Assembly: GCA_037962975.1 (NCBI GenBank)
Contig: CM075669.1
Location: forward strand, 83,558,001-83,622,000
Origin: Clitoria ternatea
Taxonomy: Eukaryota > Streptophyta > Magnoliopsida > Fabales > Fabaceae
Direction: 5' to 3'
DNA: 64,000 bases
A program made the translations under genes and the position numbers. Shown piece after piece: positions 11,319 through 23,230 of this stretch. The notes below the pieces were generated by a model. The model was not told where the DNA came from. It made no database searches and was given only the letters and a program-made list of their open reading frames with translations. Position 1 is the first letter of the stretch, and the number at the start of each line of letters is the position of its first letter.

Positions 11319-13948
11319 TTATGAAAGAAGCTGTAAGGAAAGAGGTAGTTAAACTTGTTGATGCTGGGATTATCTATCCTATCTCGGACAGCGCTTGGAT
11401 TAGTCCAGTCCAAGTGGTGCCTAAGAAAAGAGGGATGACCACTGTTAAGTATGAGGAAGGTGAAGTCATTGCCACTAGACCAACTACAGGTTGGAGAATG
11501 TGCGTAGATTATAGAAAGCTTAATGACTCCACTTGAAAAGATCATTTTCCTTTGCCATTTGTAGACCAAATGCTTGAGAGACTATCAGGTCATGAGTATT
11601 ACTGCTTCCTTGATGGATATTCTGGTTACAACCAAATTATGGTTGATCCAAAAGATCAAGAGAAGACAGCCTTCACCTGTCCCTATGGAATCTTTGCATA
11701 TAGGCGCATGCCATTTGGTTTGTGCAATGCACCAGCAACCTTTCAAAGGTGTATGCTGGAAATCTTTGGGGACATGGTAGAGAAGTTCATTGAGGTGTTT
11801 ATGGATGACTTCTCTATGTTTGGAAATAGTTTTGATATATGCCTCAACAACCTATCTAAGGTGCTAGTGAGATGTCAAGAAACTAATCTTGTCTTTAACT
11901 GGGAAAGTGTCATTTTATGGTTAAAGGAGGGATAGTCCTTGGCCACAAAATCTCTGCTGAGGGCATTCAAATAGATAGAGCCAAGATTAATATCATTGAA
12001 AAACTTGCTCCTCCAATCAATGTGAAAGGAGTGAGGAGTTTCTTAGGATGTGTTGGCTTTTATAGGAGATTTATTAAGGATTTTTCGAAAATAGCAAAGC
12101 CTTTGACTGATTTACTTGTGAAAGATCATGCTTTTGTTTTTGATGAAAAATGTGTCAAGGCTTTTGAAAATCTGAAACAAAGATTAGTAACAGCTCCAAT
12201 CCTTGCAGCACCTGATTAGTCTTTACCATTTGAACTCATGTGTGATGCAAGTGACTTTGCTATAGGAGCTGTGCTAGGATAAAAGAAAGAAAAATTAACA
12301 CGTCATTTATTATGCTAGCAAAGTATTAAATGAGAATCAAATAAATTACACCAATACTGAAAAAGAAATGCTTGCTGTGGTATATGCATTTGATAAATTC
12401 AGAGCTTACTTGATTGGTGCTAATGTCATTATGTATACAAATCATTCAGCAATCAAGTACTTGCTAGCTAAAAAAGAATCAAAGCCAAGATTGATCAGAT
12501 GGTTTCTTCTACTCCAAGAGTTTGATTTGGAAATAAGAGATAAAAAGGGAGTGGAGAACTCAGTGGCTGATCAACTCTCTCGTCTGGAGGGTGAATCTGA
12601 TTCCATCTTGATTAAAGAGGAATTCCCAAATGAGAGGCTGATGGCAATTATCACAAGGCCATGGTATGCTGATATGGCTAACTTTAAAAGTGCCTCTGTG
12701 GTACCTGAAGGGTGGACATCCCAAATGAAGAAAAAATTCTTTTATGATAGTAAAACCTTTCTATGGGATGATCCATTTCTTTATAAGATAGGAGTATATG
12801 GAATTATCAGGAGATGTGTGCTTGAATTAGAGCAAGAAAGACTCTTATGGCACTACCATGACTCCTATTATAGAGGACACCATGGTGCCTCCAGAACAGC
12901 AGCAAAAGTTTTACAATGTGGCTTTTATTGGCCAATAATTTTTTAGGATGCTAAAAGTATATGTTCAAAGGTGTGATAAGTGTCAAAGAAGTGGAGGCTA
13001 CTCTGCTAAGGCTGGCATGCCTTTGACAAATATTTTAGTTGTGGAGTTATTTGATGTTTGGGGCATTGACTTTATAGGACTATTCCCAAAGTCATTCTCC
13101 AATGAGTATATTCTTGTTGCTGTGGATTATGTCTCCAAGTGGGTGGAGGCAATCCCTACCAGAACCAATGATGCCCATGTAGTGCTTAGGTTTATAAAGA
13201 AGAATATTTTCTCTAGATTTGTAGTCCCTAGAGTCCTCATTAGTGATGGAGGGTCATATTTCTGTAATAGAATCATGGAAAAAACCCTGAGACACTATGA
13301 GGTACTGCATAAGGTATCTACTCCATATCATCCATAAACTTGTGGACAAGTTGAGCTGTCTAATAGAGAAATTAAGAGAATATTAGAGAAAATAGTAGGG
13401 AAGTCTAGGAATAATTGGTCTGTGAGATTAGATGATGCATTGTGGGCCTATAGGACAATATTTAAAACTCCAATTGGCATGTCTTCTTATTAGTTGGTAT
13501 ATGGTAAGGCTTGTCATCTCCCTGTGGAGTTAGAACGTAAGGTATGGTGGGCCACAAAGCTATTAAATATGGACTTTGATCAATCTCAAGAGGAGAGAGT
13601 CCTAAACTCCATGAACTTGAGGAGTTCAGACTCAATGCTTATCAGAGTGCCTTAATTTATAAAGAGAAAACTAAGAGGTGGCATGATAATTGGATAAACA
13701 GGAAGGAATTTCACAAGGATGATAAGGTCTTGTTGTTTAATTCTAGGCTGAGACTTTTTCCAGGAAAACTAAGATCAAAGTGGTCTGGACCTTTTATTGT
13801 GAATAAGGTTTTTCCTCATGGTGTAATTGAGTTAAAAGAACCAGCCACTGATAGAACTTTTAAAGTGAATGGCCAGAGACTCAAACTCTATTTTGGAGGA
13901 GAGTTTGATAGGCAGAAAACCTCCATGCTGTTGCAGGCATCTTCTTAG
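11319..13948 (+). pseudogene. pol: B: pol (reverse transcriptase, RNase H, integrase), broken
   Basis: The reverse transcriptase spans 11319-11935, with one TGA (11534-11536, CGA in related copies), MPFGLCNAPATF and FMDDFSMFG. A frameshift near 11900 (one A missing from GGGAAAAGTG) leads to 11917-12219 (FLGCVGFYRRFIKDFSK), stopped by TGG-to-TAG. RNase H (YTNHSAIKYLL, VADQLSRLEGE) is in another frame, 12368-12946. Integrase (RCDKCQRSGG, WGIDFIG, LISDGGSYF) is at 12948-13337, ended by CAA-to-TAA. The last 72 codons (13730-13948) hold KWSGPFIVNKVFPHG, the C-terminal DNA-binding part. At least four frame changes make this copy more decayed than A's, although B is the younger insertion. Confidence 0.9.
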
Positions 13949-13983
13949 ATGTCAGAAGGTCAAGCTAGTGACCTTAAAGAAGC

Positions 13984-14005
13984 GTTTTAGAGAGGCAACC
14001 CTACA
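13984..14005 (+). other. B: conserved post-pol stem-loop with AGGCAA loop
   Basis: Downstream of the pol stop, TAGAG-AGGCAA-CCCTA can fold with one mismatch. Element G has the same loop at the equivalent place with different, perfectly paired arms (54115-54132). A lacks it through a deletion. Confidence 0.5.
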
Positions 14006-14149
14006 TTTTGTTTGTTGCATTTTGTGTTTTGTGTTGGAAACAATAAAAGAAAACTAAATTTTTTTGATAAAGTGTGAATAAACTTATAATTTTTTTAATA
14101 AAGTTTAAGCGTTCATACGCTCAATTCCTAGTATACCTACATGTAAATC

Positions 14150-14328
14150 TATTAGCTAGAATTAGAATCATGTGCCCCTGATGCTTGAGCGAGCTTTGAT
14201 GTGCTCAAGCGTGAAATTAAGCTAAGTGTCTGGCGCTTGAGTGTGTTCGCTCACGCCTGAGCGTGACTTCGTGTAAGTCTGGCACTTGAGCGAAGTTCTG
14301 TGTGCTTGAGCGTGACCATCAGGTAGTG
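14150..14328. repeat. B: CGCTTGAGCG array, part before element D
   Basis: About eight GCTTGAGCG-like words between pol and the env-like ORF, interrupted by element D and continuing at 32690. It is equivalent to the array at 2440-3075 in A. Confidence 0.8.
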
Positions 14329-14333
14329 CCTTA

Positions 14334-14876
14334 TGTAACATCCTAATTTTAAAGGTAAATGCCGAATGAAAAATAAACTGTTAAGGTTTGATTTCAAAGT
14401 GAGAGGTTAATTGACAATCATAATCGGATTAACTTAAGGAATAATGACAAGTTAATTAAGGCTTAATTGGTGAAAGATGGCTGTTTGTGATTGGCGAGTT
14501 AGTGAGTGGGCTGCGACTCACATTTTCCCATCCCACTTCCTTCTCTTCGCATGCACATATACCTCGTATCACCGTGGATACTCATCCTTCTTCCCACTAC
14601 TTCATCCTCTCTTTTCTTCTTCTTCGTTTTCATCTTCCTTTCCCTTCCCCTGTTTTGCCCTTTGTTTCTGGAAATCACAACGACGGTGCTGAAGGAAGGT
14701 CAGAGTCCTCTCCAACTGGTGGAAGACGATCCCTGAAGTAGAGGAAGAATAACTTCTCATCCCCAAGCCGATTACAGAGTACGACAGTGCGAAGGGGATC
14801 TGGACGAGTCGGATAGAGCGTCAGACCAAACGTTGAGAGTAGGAGAGCTTCTTGAGTTCCTTCTGTAGGTAGGGGG
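14334..14876 (+). repeat. D: 5' LTR, left part
   Basis: Begins TGTAACATCC and aligns with 30042-30585. It is cut at its GGGGG (14872-14876) by element E and resumes at 23231. ORFs such as those at 14477-14741 are not supported as genes; the same stretch recurs in the 3' LTR with changes that ignore the frame. Confidence 0.93.
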
Positions 14877-16750
14877 TGAAGTTGCATATGTAAGTATGCA
14901 AAGTAGTTTTGATGAATGACAAAGTATTCATGATGATGATGGAATGGCAAAGGTTCAGAAACAAGAAGGTTCAAGCACAAAGACAATGGCCAAGAATAAA
15001 GAGATGAAGATGCCTCACAAAGAGTTAAAGAAACATGAGCTATGGAAGACAAGGTTGATGACATAAACTAAATCATGAAGAACAAGCTCATAAGTTGAAG
15101 AAGAATCAAGGAAACAAGCATGAGGATCAAAGGAATAAGCCATGGGTCAATACATATCAAGAACATATCAAAAACCTTGAAGAATTGTATCAGGTACATG
15201 TACTAATCGATTACCACAATGGAATAATCGATTACCATAACTCTGTTTATGGTACAATCGATTACAATAAGAAGGACAATCGATTACATAGGTTCTGTTT
15301 TGTCCCTAATCGATTACATGAAGTCCTAATCGATTACCATGCTGCGAGACACAAATTAAGAGCATCAGGTATCAATCATAATCGATTACAAGGCAAGGAA
15401 TAATCGATTAGAATGGTTCTGTTTCATAGCTAATCAATTACAGTAGAAATGCTAATCGATTACCTGCTGCATAATACTGAAGATTTCAAAAGCTAATCGA
15501 TTACAGCTCGAAGGCTAATCGATTACCATAGTGTCAGAACGTGGGAAAATGCTTTTAAGTGGAACACCCAGCTCATTTCTTCACTCCCACTTTATGCCCA
15601 TGCTAAGGTATCCGTTGGAGACAATGTGCAACAGCTAGAAACCCTAAAAATGGCTATAAATGAAGCATGGATTCAAGCAAGAGGAGAGAACACAAGAGGG
15701 GAGACCAAGGCACAACACAAGGCAACAAACATTTCTCTTCTTAAGGTCTTCTTACTAGATTTCTCTTGTATATTCTGCAACTCTTGTTTCTTAACTTGCA
15801 TATTGCTTAAGAGTTGTTAGATTGTGAGTTTTAATTTGCATATCCTCTCTTGTTGAGAGTTAGAATTTGTGAGAGCCTTTATTTGTGTATCTACTCTATT
15901 GAGAGAGTTAATTGCTTGTAAACCAAACACCAAAACACCAAGGTTTTTCACTCTAGGTTGAGTGGTCACAAAGGTTGGGGTTCAACCTTTGGGTATTGAG
16001 AGATTGTGAGATTGGGTGGGTTGCCCTTTGCTTGTGAGGATTGAGTTCTTGAGTGTGGGACACTAGGAAGCTGCAATTGCTCAAAGCTTGTATCTCAAAT
16101 CTTCAATAGTGGAATCCTTCAAGTGGGTTGCTTGAAGGCGAGACGTACACCGGGTTGGTGGAACTCGTTAAATTTGGTTTGCATTTCTCTCTACCTTGAA
16201 CTCTTTATACAACTGTGCATATAAACTGTTTGTTGAAATGCTTGAGCTGAATGTGTGAATCAAAGTTGTTGTTCAAGTAGAAAACTAACTCTGCATGCCA
16301 AGTGTTTGATAATTTGCTTGAATCAATATTTGGTGAAGTTTCTTCAAAACTGGAAATTACTATAACTTACCAAATATCTAATACATTGTTTCCTATTAAG
16401 TCTTGTGTGATACTTACTTGATTGCTATTACTTCTCACATTCACAAGGTGTTTGATAACTTGAATGAGCTGAATCTTTACAAGAAACATCACATTATTTA
16501 TGAAATAAATCTATGCACTCCAACTGATTGATAAATTGTTTAAACCAATAACTTGCCTTGTTTATCACACTTAAAGCTAAATATTGTCATTGCACATCAA
16601 GTGTGTCATAGTGTGATATGTGCATAAAAGTTGTTGTCTCTTCATCATTGCATCATTTATATATTACTAACCATTTCTAAGGGGATTCCGCGTGAAAATT
16701 TGAAACACTCAATTCACCCCCCCTCTTGAGCGTTGAGGCCTTGGCTAACA
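14877..16750 (+). repeat. E: 5' LTR
   Basis: Begins TGAAGTTGCATATG and ends TTGGCTAACA. It differs from the 3' LTR at only a handful of positions, plus one 1-bp insertion and one 1-bp deletion that cancel out. A TATAAAT box is at 15655-15661. ORFs at 15095-15403 and 15626-15820 lie in the LTR and are recoded palindromes or leader. Confidence 0.95.
15207..15525. repeat. E 5' LTR: TAATCGATTA dyad array
   Basis: Twelve copies of a word centred on ATCGAT, mostly TAATCGATTAC (one reads TAATCAATTAC), at irregular 15-50 bp spacing and ending about 130 bp upstream of the LTR TATA box. The words are conserved and the spacers are not. The copy in the 3' LTR is at 21680-22005. Confidence 0.9.
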
Positions 16751-16752
16751 AG

Positions 16753-16764
16753 TGGTATCAAAGC
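16753..16764 (+). other. E: primer binding site (tRNA-iMet type)
   Basis: TGGTATCAAAGC starts three bases after the LTR end; it is complementary to the 3' end of initiator methionine tRNA apart from one base. Confidence 0.85.
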
Positions 16765-16805
16765 TTGACTCTTGCCACAAGGCTTAACAGCTGCAGGAGA
16801 TCAAG

Positions 16806-17969
16806 ATGGCCTCCACTTCATATGATGCATTCTCGGAAAATGGCACACTAAATAGACCTCCAATCTTCAATGGCAAAGACTATGCTATTTGGAAAGAAAG
16901 GATGAAAATCTTTATCCAAGCCTATGATCTCAAGGTATGGAATGCTATTCAATTTGGTCCTTTCATTCCTAAGTATATTGTTAATAATATAGAGTGCATG
17001 AAGCCCATGAACTCATGGACTAGTGAAGAGGAAAGAAAGGTACAATTCAATCTTAAAGCAAGAATCCTTATCACATTAGCATTAGAACCTAATGATGTTT
17101 CTAGAGTTATTGCTTGTAACAATGCTAAAGAAATATGGGAAACTCTTGAAACAATATATGGAAATACTAATGATGATCAAGATGCAAGAATTAGTACTCT
17201 TTCTAGCAAACATGAAGAATTCAAAATAGATTCGGAAGAAAAGACCATGGAATCGAAAGTGGAATTTACCAACCTTTGCCTTATAACAAAGCACTTCGAA
17301 GATGATGAGGTAAGTTCTCTAAACGAATCTAGTGATGATGAAAGTGAATTTGATAAAGATGAATTGCTAGAAGCTTTTGAAGAATTGCATGAAACATTTG
17401 TCTTGTTATCAAAGAAATATGCATGCTCTAAACAAACCATTTTGACTCTTGAAAAAGAATTGCATGATGTTCACATAGAAAAAGAATATCTTAGAGTTCA
17501 AAATGATGAGTTAATAGCTTCAAATGTATCTCCTAGGACTTGTAATGATAATAATGAAGATTGTATGCTTATTGATAAATGTATGCTTCTTGAAAATGAG
17601 AATAAAGAACTAAAAGAAGCACTTAGTAAGCTCACACATAGTCAAACACTTCTAAGTTCACCTATTGAAAATCACAGGCATACACTTGATAGAAGAAAAA
17701 TAGGTCATTACAAGAACCATTGTACATCATACAAAGAAAAATCCAAATCCTCTCTAAGATGCACAAACCATGAAAGAAAAGAGGACTCTATGTCAAATTG
17801 CTTTAAAAGGAAAGAACATAATAGGAACCATTACAATTCTACTATGACTTATTCTTTGGATACAACATGTTTTTATTGTGGAATGTATGGTCATATATCT
17901 TCTAGTTGTTTTATAAAGAAATCTCGTCAAAAACATACAAGAAAGGTATTGATTCCAAAACAATCTTGA
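16806..17969 (+). CDS. gag: E: gag protein (internally deleted, open frame)
   Basis: 387 codons with no stop, starting 42 bases after the primer site. The N terminus (MASTSYDAFSENGTLNRPPIFNGKDYAIWKERM and the W-rich segment up to about residue 125, beginning here with MASTSYDAF) is typical of copia gag. Where the middle of gag should follow, the sequence goes from SSKHEEFKIDSEE straight to a Glu/Asp/Ser-rich part (EDDEVSSLNESSDDE) and a long predicted coiled coil (about 190-300), so part of the RNA-binding core appears lost. A zinc knuckle CFYCGMYGHISSSC lies at about residue 355. It could still be translated if the element is transcribed. Confidence 0.85.
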   Translation: MASTSYDAFSENGTLNRPPIFNGKDYAIWKERMKIFIQAYDLKVWNAIQFGPFIPKYIVNNIECMKPMNSWTSEEERKVQFNLKARILITLALEPNDVSRVIACNNAKEIWETLETIYGNTNDDQDARISTLSSKHEEFKIDSEEKTMESKVEFTNLCLITKHFEDDEVSSLNESSDDESEFDKDELLEAFEELHETFVLLSKKYACSKQTILTLEKELHDVHIEKEYLRVQNDELIASNVSPRTCNDNNEDCMLIDKCMLLENENKELKEALSKLTHSQTLLSSPIENHRHTLDRRKIGHYKNHCTSYKEKSKSSLRCTNHERKEDSMSNCFKRKEHNRNHYNSTMTYSLDTTCFYCGMYGHISSSCFIKKSRQKHTRKVLIPKQS

Positions 17970-20900
17970 AATCCCAAACTAACGAGGAAGGACCCAAATC
18001 TCAAAGGGTACCTCAAAATTTTGAAATCTTGTAGGCAAACTTTAAAGCAACAATTTCTCATTGATGGATGACCAAATATCATGGCCTAAGGAGATATCAA
18101 GGATCTCAAAATCCATTCCAAAAGACAAAGGAGAAGATTAAAGCAAGCCAAGATTATGATGACTCATCATACATCTAAAAGGTACCATTCAAAACAAGGA
18201 AATGGACAAGAAGCTTCAATGTGACTCACACAAGATGGATTGCATCGACAAAATCCAATGGACAACACTAAAGGTGGTACAACAAAAGGTGCAAGCAATT
18301 ATCATATAATCAATGTTAACACTCATTCTTGATGAATCTTGATGTGTGAAAATCTAACTTTGATTTGATATATGATTGAGCATGAATAATATGAAATCTT
18401 GAGATGGATGAACAAATAATCTTAGAACCCCTTAAACTCATGAAATCCTAAGAATCAATGATGTATATGTATATAGTAATTGATGATTAGTAATAATTTA
18501 TGATGAGTTTGATGAATGATTGTTTGAATAACATGGTACATGAAAATCTTGAGATTAAAGATGATTATGCACAAACACGTATGAATCTTTGATAATGTTT
18601 AAACCCTTGATGATACATGAACTCTTGGTGATATATCATGAATTCTTGGTTATTATTGATTCTTAATGATGCATGAATTTTTGATTGAATATGAATTCTT
18701 GATGATGTATCATTTATGTATTGTTTAACTAGTGGTATCTAAATAACAAACATCTTCCTTTAAAAATGATATGAATTGAATTAGTATGAGGAAGAGATCA
18801 TGAGGACATAATCTTGATTATGTGCTTATCACTATGCCTTGATAATAAATACATATATTGCATGTACAAGTGTATGTATGCTTTGACAATCTATGCAAGT
18901 ATATTCCTAGAGAGAAAGCATGTATGTTACAACAAGTGGTTGCCTAGATTTTAACTTCATGATTGTAACATCATAGGCATGAACATGATGATATGTTAAG
19001 AAACAATGCATGATATGATAAGTAATAATGCATGCTATGATCATATACCATGTATGTGCAAGTGGTATCTATCTCGATCAACATTATAATTCTTACTATG
19101 TCGTATGTTTAATGATGCATGATCTTGACTGTGAAAAGAAGTTTGAAAAATATGCATCATTGAGATTAAAAAGAATTTTTGAATAACATTATGAACAATG
19201 ATGTTTGCTAAAAATCTTGTGTTGAATGCTTAAATGTTAGTAATTGATATCAAGAGCTTAAATTAGCAAATCCATCAAGTGGAATCATGCATAACATCTA
19301 GATAACAAATGGTATGACATAGATGAGAGTATGACTTGCATTACACACGATGACAATGATATGCTTTTGTGACTTATCTATATGTGTTACTAATTATCTA
19401 TGCAAAATGCTTTCTCCTACATATTTGATAAATGCCATATGTGAATGCTTGACTAGACCTATATGTAACATCATAGGCATAAGATAAGAAGAGATTATTT
19501 AAGATACAAAAGTCATATGGAAAGGAGTGAACATTTTGGCATATATTATAATACACTTGCATGAGTAAGCCAACAAGTTGTATTAATCATTCCATCTTTG
19601 CTTTGATACCTAGACACAAGTGAAATTGCATTAACAAGTGGTATCAACATCTATATTTATCCTTGTTAAATTACATGATTAAGGGGGAATTTTATAACAT
19701 TTCTTTTTAACAAGTGATATCTATTGATGATATGTTATCTCTTTATCAAGTGGTATGAAAAATTGAGCAAATCTTTTTTAGAAAACTCTCTTTCCAAAAC
19801 AATACTGCATCAAAGACCCAAAATTGGTACAAACTCTTGTGGACTCAATGCTACTAACAAAATGCTTTGCAAAGAGTTTGTTAAGGTTATGTAGGATGAC
19901 TCAAAATGGTAAATCAAACTACCATACTGGGCGAACAAAGAATTATTCAAGGAATATAACATGGAAACAACAAAATGCCACACAAGGATGTGAAAAAGGG
20001 TATAAAACTTGCAAAATACCAAGGTATGATCGAATCCTTACTCTACCATCATGCTCCGTGAATTATTCAAATCATATTAACAAGTGGTATGAATAACGAA
20101 TTTCACAAGCTACATATATCACTTCATCCCTGCTCTGATACCTAGATATAAGCATACATTGTTGAAAATCCTTCTATATTACTGCTCTGATACCTAGAAA
20201 TGCATCAAGCCATATTAATGAAATGATTAACAAGTGGATAGTTATATGCAATGGTATCTAACCTTTGAGTGGTATTTATTCATATTATAGTATCTATTAT
20301 TTCAACAATGGTATCTATTAAAAAGAGATCACATGCTTTAAAAAGTAAACAAATGGTATCAGACTTGATTAAATTGACCTACAAGTGATATCAAACTTGA
20401 TCAAATTCGTATAATCGATTTTACATGTTAATTAGTGGTACACTTTTTACAAATGGTATCAATTACAGTAGTAAGGGGGAGCATACATATGAATGACTAT
20501 CCTTTATTTCACTTCTTTACGACTATGCTCATGGCACTTATTCTTACAATGTTACTTCTATTCTCCTGTATGCTTACTTGGAAAATTATTCTTGTGCATT
20601 TGATGATGCCAAAATAGGAGAAAACTATGTGCTTACTTGAAACGATATGTGAAAGAATCATGTGACGTTTACCATACTTGAGAATGATACTCACTACATG
20701 ATTAGAATAAGTTAGCAATCAATCATATGCTTACTTGATGAATAAATTATGTGATTGCTTATTGACTCTAGATGCACTAAAATGGTATTTATTTTTGATC
20801 ATGTTATAAGATTTGATTTGAAATCTCTCTTATGAAATGCTTAATCTCTCTTATTCAAATACATGAGTTTATATGTTGATGGCATAGAATATATTAAGGT

Positions 20901-21351
20901 GATAATCTTTTTGATGATGCCAAAGGGGGAGAGATTAGTGGAAGGATCAGTAAAAAGAATAGGATGCCATTTATGCCAAAAAAGGGGAGAGATATCATGT
21001 TCCCATCATTTGATATGTTTTAAAACAATTGGCATAAGTTACAAGATTAAGGGGGAGGATAACTCTTAACTAGCATTCATTACATCATATAGGGGGAGAA
21101 TACATATAAACATTGATTGTCATTATTCTGTGAAACTAACACCCTACGAGATAAACATTGGTTGTCATCATCAAAAAGGGGGAGAATGTGTTTAAATGTT
21201 GAAACAGGTTTTGATAATGACAAACGTGAAGACTAAGGCAAAGACTCTTAAAGGAAGAAAGGATATTACCATGAAGCCAATATGATGAATTTGCAACACA
21301 TGAATACAAGCCATATGGAACATTAATTGTCATCATCAAAAAGGGGGAGAA
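17970..21351 (+). other. E: non-coding interior with repeated priming words
   Basis: 3.4 kb with no long ORF and no recognisable pol. It is filled with short recurring words: CAAGTGGTATC-like (same as the primer site and its flank) at least 14 times between 18729 and 20460; the reverse word GCTTTGATACC or GCTCTGATACC near 19600, 20131 and 20182; GATGATGAATTCTTG-like runs around 18560-18720; and AAGGGGGAG tracts towards the 3' end. Confidence 0.8.
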
Positions 21352-21353
21352 TG
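21155..21353 (+). other. E: duplicated polypurine tract / LTR-start module
   Basis: A 34-base block containing TCATCAAAAAGGGGGAGAA occurs at 21155-21188 and again at 21320-21353, the second directly before the 3' LTR. The 165 bp between begin like a related LTR (TGTTTAAATG, GGTTTTGATAATGAC), as does element H's LTR. Further AAGGGGGAG tracts lie at about 19681, 20473, 20921, 20978, 21048 and 21091. Confidence 0.8.
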
Positions 21354-23225
21354 AAGTTGCATATGTAAGTATGCAAAGTAGTTTTGATGAATGACAAAGT
21401 ATTCATAATGATGATGGAATGGCAAAGGTTCAGAAACAAGAAGGTTCAAGCATAAAGACAATGGCCAAGAATAAAGAGATGAAGATGCCTCACAAAGAGT
21501 TAAAGAAACATGAGCTATGGAAGACAAGGTTGATGACATAAACTAAATCATGAAGAACAAGCTCATAAGTTGAAGAAGAATCAAGGAAACAAGCATGAGG
21601 ATCAAAGGAATAAGCCATGGGTCAATACATATCAAGAACATATCAAAAACCTTGAAGAATTGTATCAGGTACATGTACTAATCGATTACCACAATGGAAT
21701 AATCGATTACCATAACTCTGTTTATGGTACAATCGATTACAATAAGAAGGACAATCGATTACATAGGTTCTGTTTTGTCCCTAATCGATTACATGAAGTC
21801 CTAATCGATTACCATGCTGCGAGACACAAATTAAGAGCATCAGGTATCAATCATAATCGATTACAAGGCAAGGAATAATAGATTAGAATGGTTCTGTTTC
21901 ATAGCTAATCGATTACAGTAGACAATGCTAATTGATTACCTGCTGCATAATACTGAAGATTTCAAAAGCTAATCGATTACAGCTCGAAGGCTAATCGATT
22001 ACCATAGTGTCAGAACGTGGGAAAATGCTTTTAAGTGGAACACCCAGCTCATTTCTTCACTCCCACTTTATGCCCATGCTAAGGTATCCGTTGGAGACAA
22101 TGTGCAACGGCTGGAAACCCTAAAAATGGCTATAAATGAAGCATGGATTCAAGCAAGAGGAGAGAACACAAGAGGGGAGACCAAGGCACAACATAAGGCA
22201 ACAAACATTTCTCTTCTTAAGGTCTTCTTACTAGATTTCTCTTGTATATTCTGCAACTCTTGTTTCTTAACTTGCATATTGCTTAAGAGTTGTTAGATTA
22301 TGAGTTTTAATTTGTATATCCTCTCTTGTTGAGAGTTAGAATTTGTGAGAGCCTTTATTTGTGTATCTACTCTATTGAGAGAGTTAATTGCTTGTAAACC
22401 AAACACCAAAACACCAAGGTTTTTCACTCTAGGTTGAGTGGTCACAAAGGTTGGGGTTTAACCTTTGGGTATTGAGAGATTGTGAGATTGGGTGGGTTGC
22501 CCTTTGCTTGTGAGGATTGAGTTCTTGAGTGTGGGACACTAGGAAGCTGCAATTGCTCAAAGCTTGTATCTTAAATCTTCAATAGTGGAATCCTTCAAGT
22601 GGGTTGCTTGAAGACGAGACGTACACCGGGTTGGTGGAACTCGTTAAATTTGGTTTGCATTTCTCTCTACCTTGAACTCTTTATACAACTGTGCATATAA
22701 ACTGTTTGTTGAAATGCTTGAGCTGAATGTGTGAATCAAAGTTGTTGTTCAAGTAGAAAACTAACTCTGCATGCCAAGTGTTTGATAATTTGCTTGAATC
22801 AATATTTGGTGAAGTTCTTCAAAACTGGAAATTACTATAACTTACCAAATATCTAATACATTGTTTCCTATTAAGTCTTGTGTGATACTTACTTGATTGC
22901 TATTACTTCTCACATTCACAAGGTGTTTGATAACTTGAATGAGCTGAATCTTTACAAGAAACATCACATTATTTATGAAATAAATCTATGCACTCCAACT
23001 GATTGATAAATTGTTTAAACCAATAACTTGCCTTGTTTATCACACTTAAAGCTAAATATTGTCATTGCACATCAAGTGTGTCATAGTGTGATATGTGCAT
23101 AAAAGTTGTTGTCTCTTCATCATTGCATCATTTGTATATTACTAACCATTTCTAAGGGGATTCCGCGTGAAAATTTGAAACACTCAATTCACCCCCCCTC
23201 TTGAGCGTTGAGGCCTTGGCTAACA
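21352..23225 (+). repeat. E: 3' LTR
   Basis: 1874 bp, near-identical to 14877-16750, with its TATAAAT box at 22131-22137 and the ATCGAT array at 21680-22005. Two of the array words differ from the 5' copy. It is followed by the GGGGG duplication and D's LTR. Confidence 0.95.
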
Positions 23226-23230
23226 GGGGG

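Larger units (their letters stand above)
14877..23225 (+). mobile_element. Ty1/copia (Sirevirus-like) gag-only element E, young
   Basis: Two nearly identical 1874-bp LTRs, flanked by GGGGG on both sides (14872-14876 and 23226-23230). The interior has an iMet-type primer site, a gag ORF and 3.4 kb without protease, integrase or reverse transcriptase. It is non-autonomous and would need proteins from a relative. The reiterated polypurine tracts and LTR palindromes resemble what is described for Sireviruses. Confidence 0.92.

Noticed and set aside
14477..14741. Ser/Phe-rich ORFs near the start of D's LTR
   Set aside because: Overlapping frames of equal length in a T/C-rich leader; the 3' LTR copy changes the frame.
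15095..15403. 102-codon ORF present identically in both LTRs of E
   Set aside because: It reads through the TAATCGATTA array (recurring IDYHN, NRLH) and is duplicated only because the LTR is; there is no protein signature.
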